Source: Chloroflexota bacterium (GTDB lineage: Bacteria > Chloroflexota > Anaerolineae > B4-G1 > SLSP01). From it: DNA of 5,999 nt. The stretch spans positions 1 to 5,999 of the forward strand of contig JAAZNO010000151.1 in the NCBI GenBank assembly GCA_012798275.1. Direction: 5' to 3'. The translations under genes were made by a program, and so were the position numbers. This document shows, in pieces, positions 4,936-5,999 of this stretch. The notes below the pieces were generated by a model, which was not told where the DNA came from, did not search any database, and worked only from the letters and a program-made list of their open reading frames with translations. The stretch's first letter is position 1, and every line of letters starts with the position of its first letter.

Positions 4936-5999
4936 AGCGCGGCGCGACGACCGCGCCGTTGCCCCACTTCCTCCACATACGCCAGGCTCTGATGCCGGAA
5001 ATAGGTGTCATACAGGCCGGCGTAATGTCCTCCCTGCGCCATCAATTGGGCATGGCTGCCCTCTTCGATGATGCGACCGTGATCCAGCACGATGATGCGA
5101 TCTACCGCCCGCACCGTCGAAAGCCGATGCGCGATCAGGATCGAAGTGCTCTGGCGCAGGATCATCTCCGTCGTCTGTTGAATCTGCATCTCGGTGAAGG
5201 GATCAATGCTCGCGGTCGCTTCGTCGAGGATGAAGATCGCCGGCTGGTGCACCAGCACCCGCATCAACGCCACCAGCTGCCGTTGCCCCATCGAAAGCCG
5301 CGCCCCGCGCTCCCCCACCTCGGTCAGCAGCCCCGCCGGCAGGGCCTCCAGCCACTCGCCGCCGCCAATCTGCCGGGAAATGTCGAGGATCATCGCGTCG
5401 GTGATTTCCTCCCGGCCGTAGCGGATATTGTCGGCGATGGTGCCGGAGAAAAGGAAGGGCATCTGTGAGACGATGCCCAGCTGCCGGCGGTAGTCGTGCA
5501 GAGCCAGCGTGCGGATGTCGCGCCCATCAATGAGGATACGCCCGCCCTGAAATTCGTAGAAGCGCGCGATGAGCTTGGCCAGGCTGCTCTTGCCCGCGCC
5601 CGTGTGTCCCACAAACGCCACGCTTTCCCCGGCGGCGATGTGCAGGCTGAAATCCACCAGCACCTGTTCCTGCTCGGTGTACTGGAAATCCACGTGCTCG
5701 AAGGTGATCTCGCCTCGCAGGGCCGTCACCGGCTCCTGCGCCACCTGCCGCACGGTAGGCTCAGCGTCAATCAAGGCGAAAACCCGTTCTGCAGCAGAAA
5801 GCCCCCCCTGCAGTTGATTCCAGAAAGCGGAGACGTCAATCATCGGCGCCCAGAAATGGTCCACGCTATTGACAAAGAGATACCACTCGCCCAGCGAGAT
5901 CGCCCCCAGGCCCACAGCGCGCCCGCCGCCGTAGAGCAGCGCCGCCGAGCCGAGGCCCGAAAGGGCATTCAACAACGGGAACGTCAGCGCGAGCGCGTA
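4914..5999 (-). CDS. Exporter-type ABC transporter (TMD-NBD half-transporter), C-terminal fragment
   Basis: This is the last 361 residues of an MsbA/MdlB/LmrA-like ABC exporter; the frame stays open to the right edge, so the N-terminus and most of the six membrane helices are outside. The TTG at 5973-5975 is an internal leucine codon and not the start. Residues 1 to about 75 hold the end of the membrane domain (hydrophobic AALLYGGG region, then the amphipathic AAERVFALID linker typical of exporters). The NBD has Walker A GHTGAGKSS (131-139), Q-loop Gln 179 (VSQMPFLFSGTI), signature LSMGQ (235-239, Met in place of Gly), Walker B FILDEATAS (256-264) and switch His 291 (IAHRLST). All catalytic residues are present, so it should be an active ATPase. 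Such proteins export lipids, peptides or drugs as homo- or heterodimers; the substrate cannot be told. Its TAG stop lies inside the end of the convergent kinase gene, and the last ten or so residues are a poorly conserved tail. Confidence 0.93.
   Translation of the reverse strand, partial: YALALTFPLLNALSGLGSAALLYGGGRAVGLGAISLGEWYLFVNSVDHFWAPMIDVSAFWNQLQGGLSAAERVFALIDAEPTVRQVAQEPVTALRGEITFEHVDFQYTEQEQVLVDFSLHIAAGESVAFVGHTGAGKSSLAKLIARFYEFQGGRILIDGRDIRTLALHDYRRQLGIVSQMPFLFSGTIADNIRYGREEITDAMILDISRQIGGGEWLEALPAGLLTEVGERGARLSMGQRQLVALMRVLVHQPAIFILDEATASIDPFTEMQIQQTTEMILRQSTSILIAHRLSTVRAVDRIIVLDHGRIIEEGSHAQLMAQGGHYAGLYDTYFRHQSLAYVEEVGQRRGRRAALQASTVG
4940..4958. other. Short GC-only hairpin just beyond the kinase stop codon
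   Basis: CGGCGCG (4940-4946) pairs perfectly with CGCGCCG (4952-4958) around a 5-nt loop, 4 nt after the kinase stop and inside the end of the convergent exporter gene. There is no T-run on the plus-strand side, so it is at best a weak, possibly Rho-assisted, stop or mRNA end for the kinase transcript. In GC-rich coding DNA this could also arise by chance. Confidence 0.35.

Noticed and set aside
4959..5468. A 169-codon plus-strand frame opposite the exporter NBD.
   Set aside because: It is antisense to Walker B, signature and Q-loop coding sequence. The translation is His/Pro/Arg-rich without a domain.
5968..5975. TTG (5973-5975) as the real start of the minus-strand ABC protein.
   Set aside because: The frame continues open to the window edge, and a start here would leave an exporter with almost no membrane domain. 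The gene is simply cut by the window.

Overview
The window looks like part of a GC-rich bacterial chromosome. The protein sequences suggest a Chloroflexota-like soil, water or sludge organism, but this is an impression from protein style and codon use, not a proven assignment. No rRNA, tRNA, CRISPR array, transposase or integrase was seen. Genes are tightly packed; the only gaps of note are about 100 bp (434-532) and 94 bp (3252-3345), and both hold RNA hairpins.

Layout. Positions 2-433 (+) are the C-terminal third of a ChvE-type sugar-binding protein. A 99-bp gap with a strong hairpin follows. Then come a double-NBD sugar-import ATPase (533-2056, +, GguA/MmsA) and its permease (2067-3251, +, GguB/MmsB). 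These three genes make a typical CUT2 'multiple monosaccharide' importer operon. A good intrinsic terminator (3261-3326) closes it. Only about 25 nt after the T-run begins an unusual gene (3346-4935, +). It encodes one sugar-importer-type ABC ATPase domain, a long predicted coiled coil and a complete NarL/DegS-type (HisKA_3 plus HATPase_c) histidine kinase core. The minus strand carries the C-terminal part of an exporter-type ABC transporter half-molecule (4914-5999), which runs off the right edge. It is convergent with the kinase gene and overlaps it by 22 bp.

How they may work together. ChvE captures an aldose outside the membrane, GguB forms the channel and GguA powers import. The ATPase-kinase fusion is soluble, has no extracellular sensor domain, and its ABC domain keeps ATP-binding motifs while key hydrolysis positions are altered. 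I infer that it is a cytosolic sensor that reads the transport state of the importer, or nucleotide state, through its ABC domain and signals by phosphotransfer to a response regulator not present in this window. This fusion is the main candidate for an undescribed system here. The exporter on the other strand is probably unrelated.
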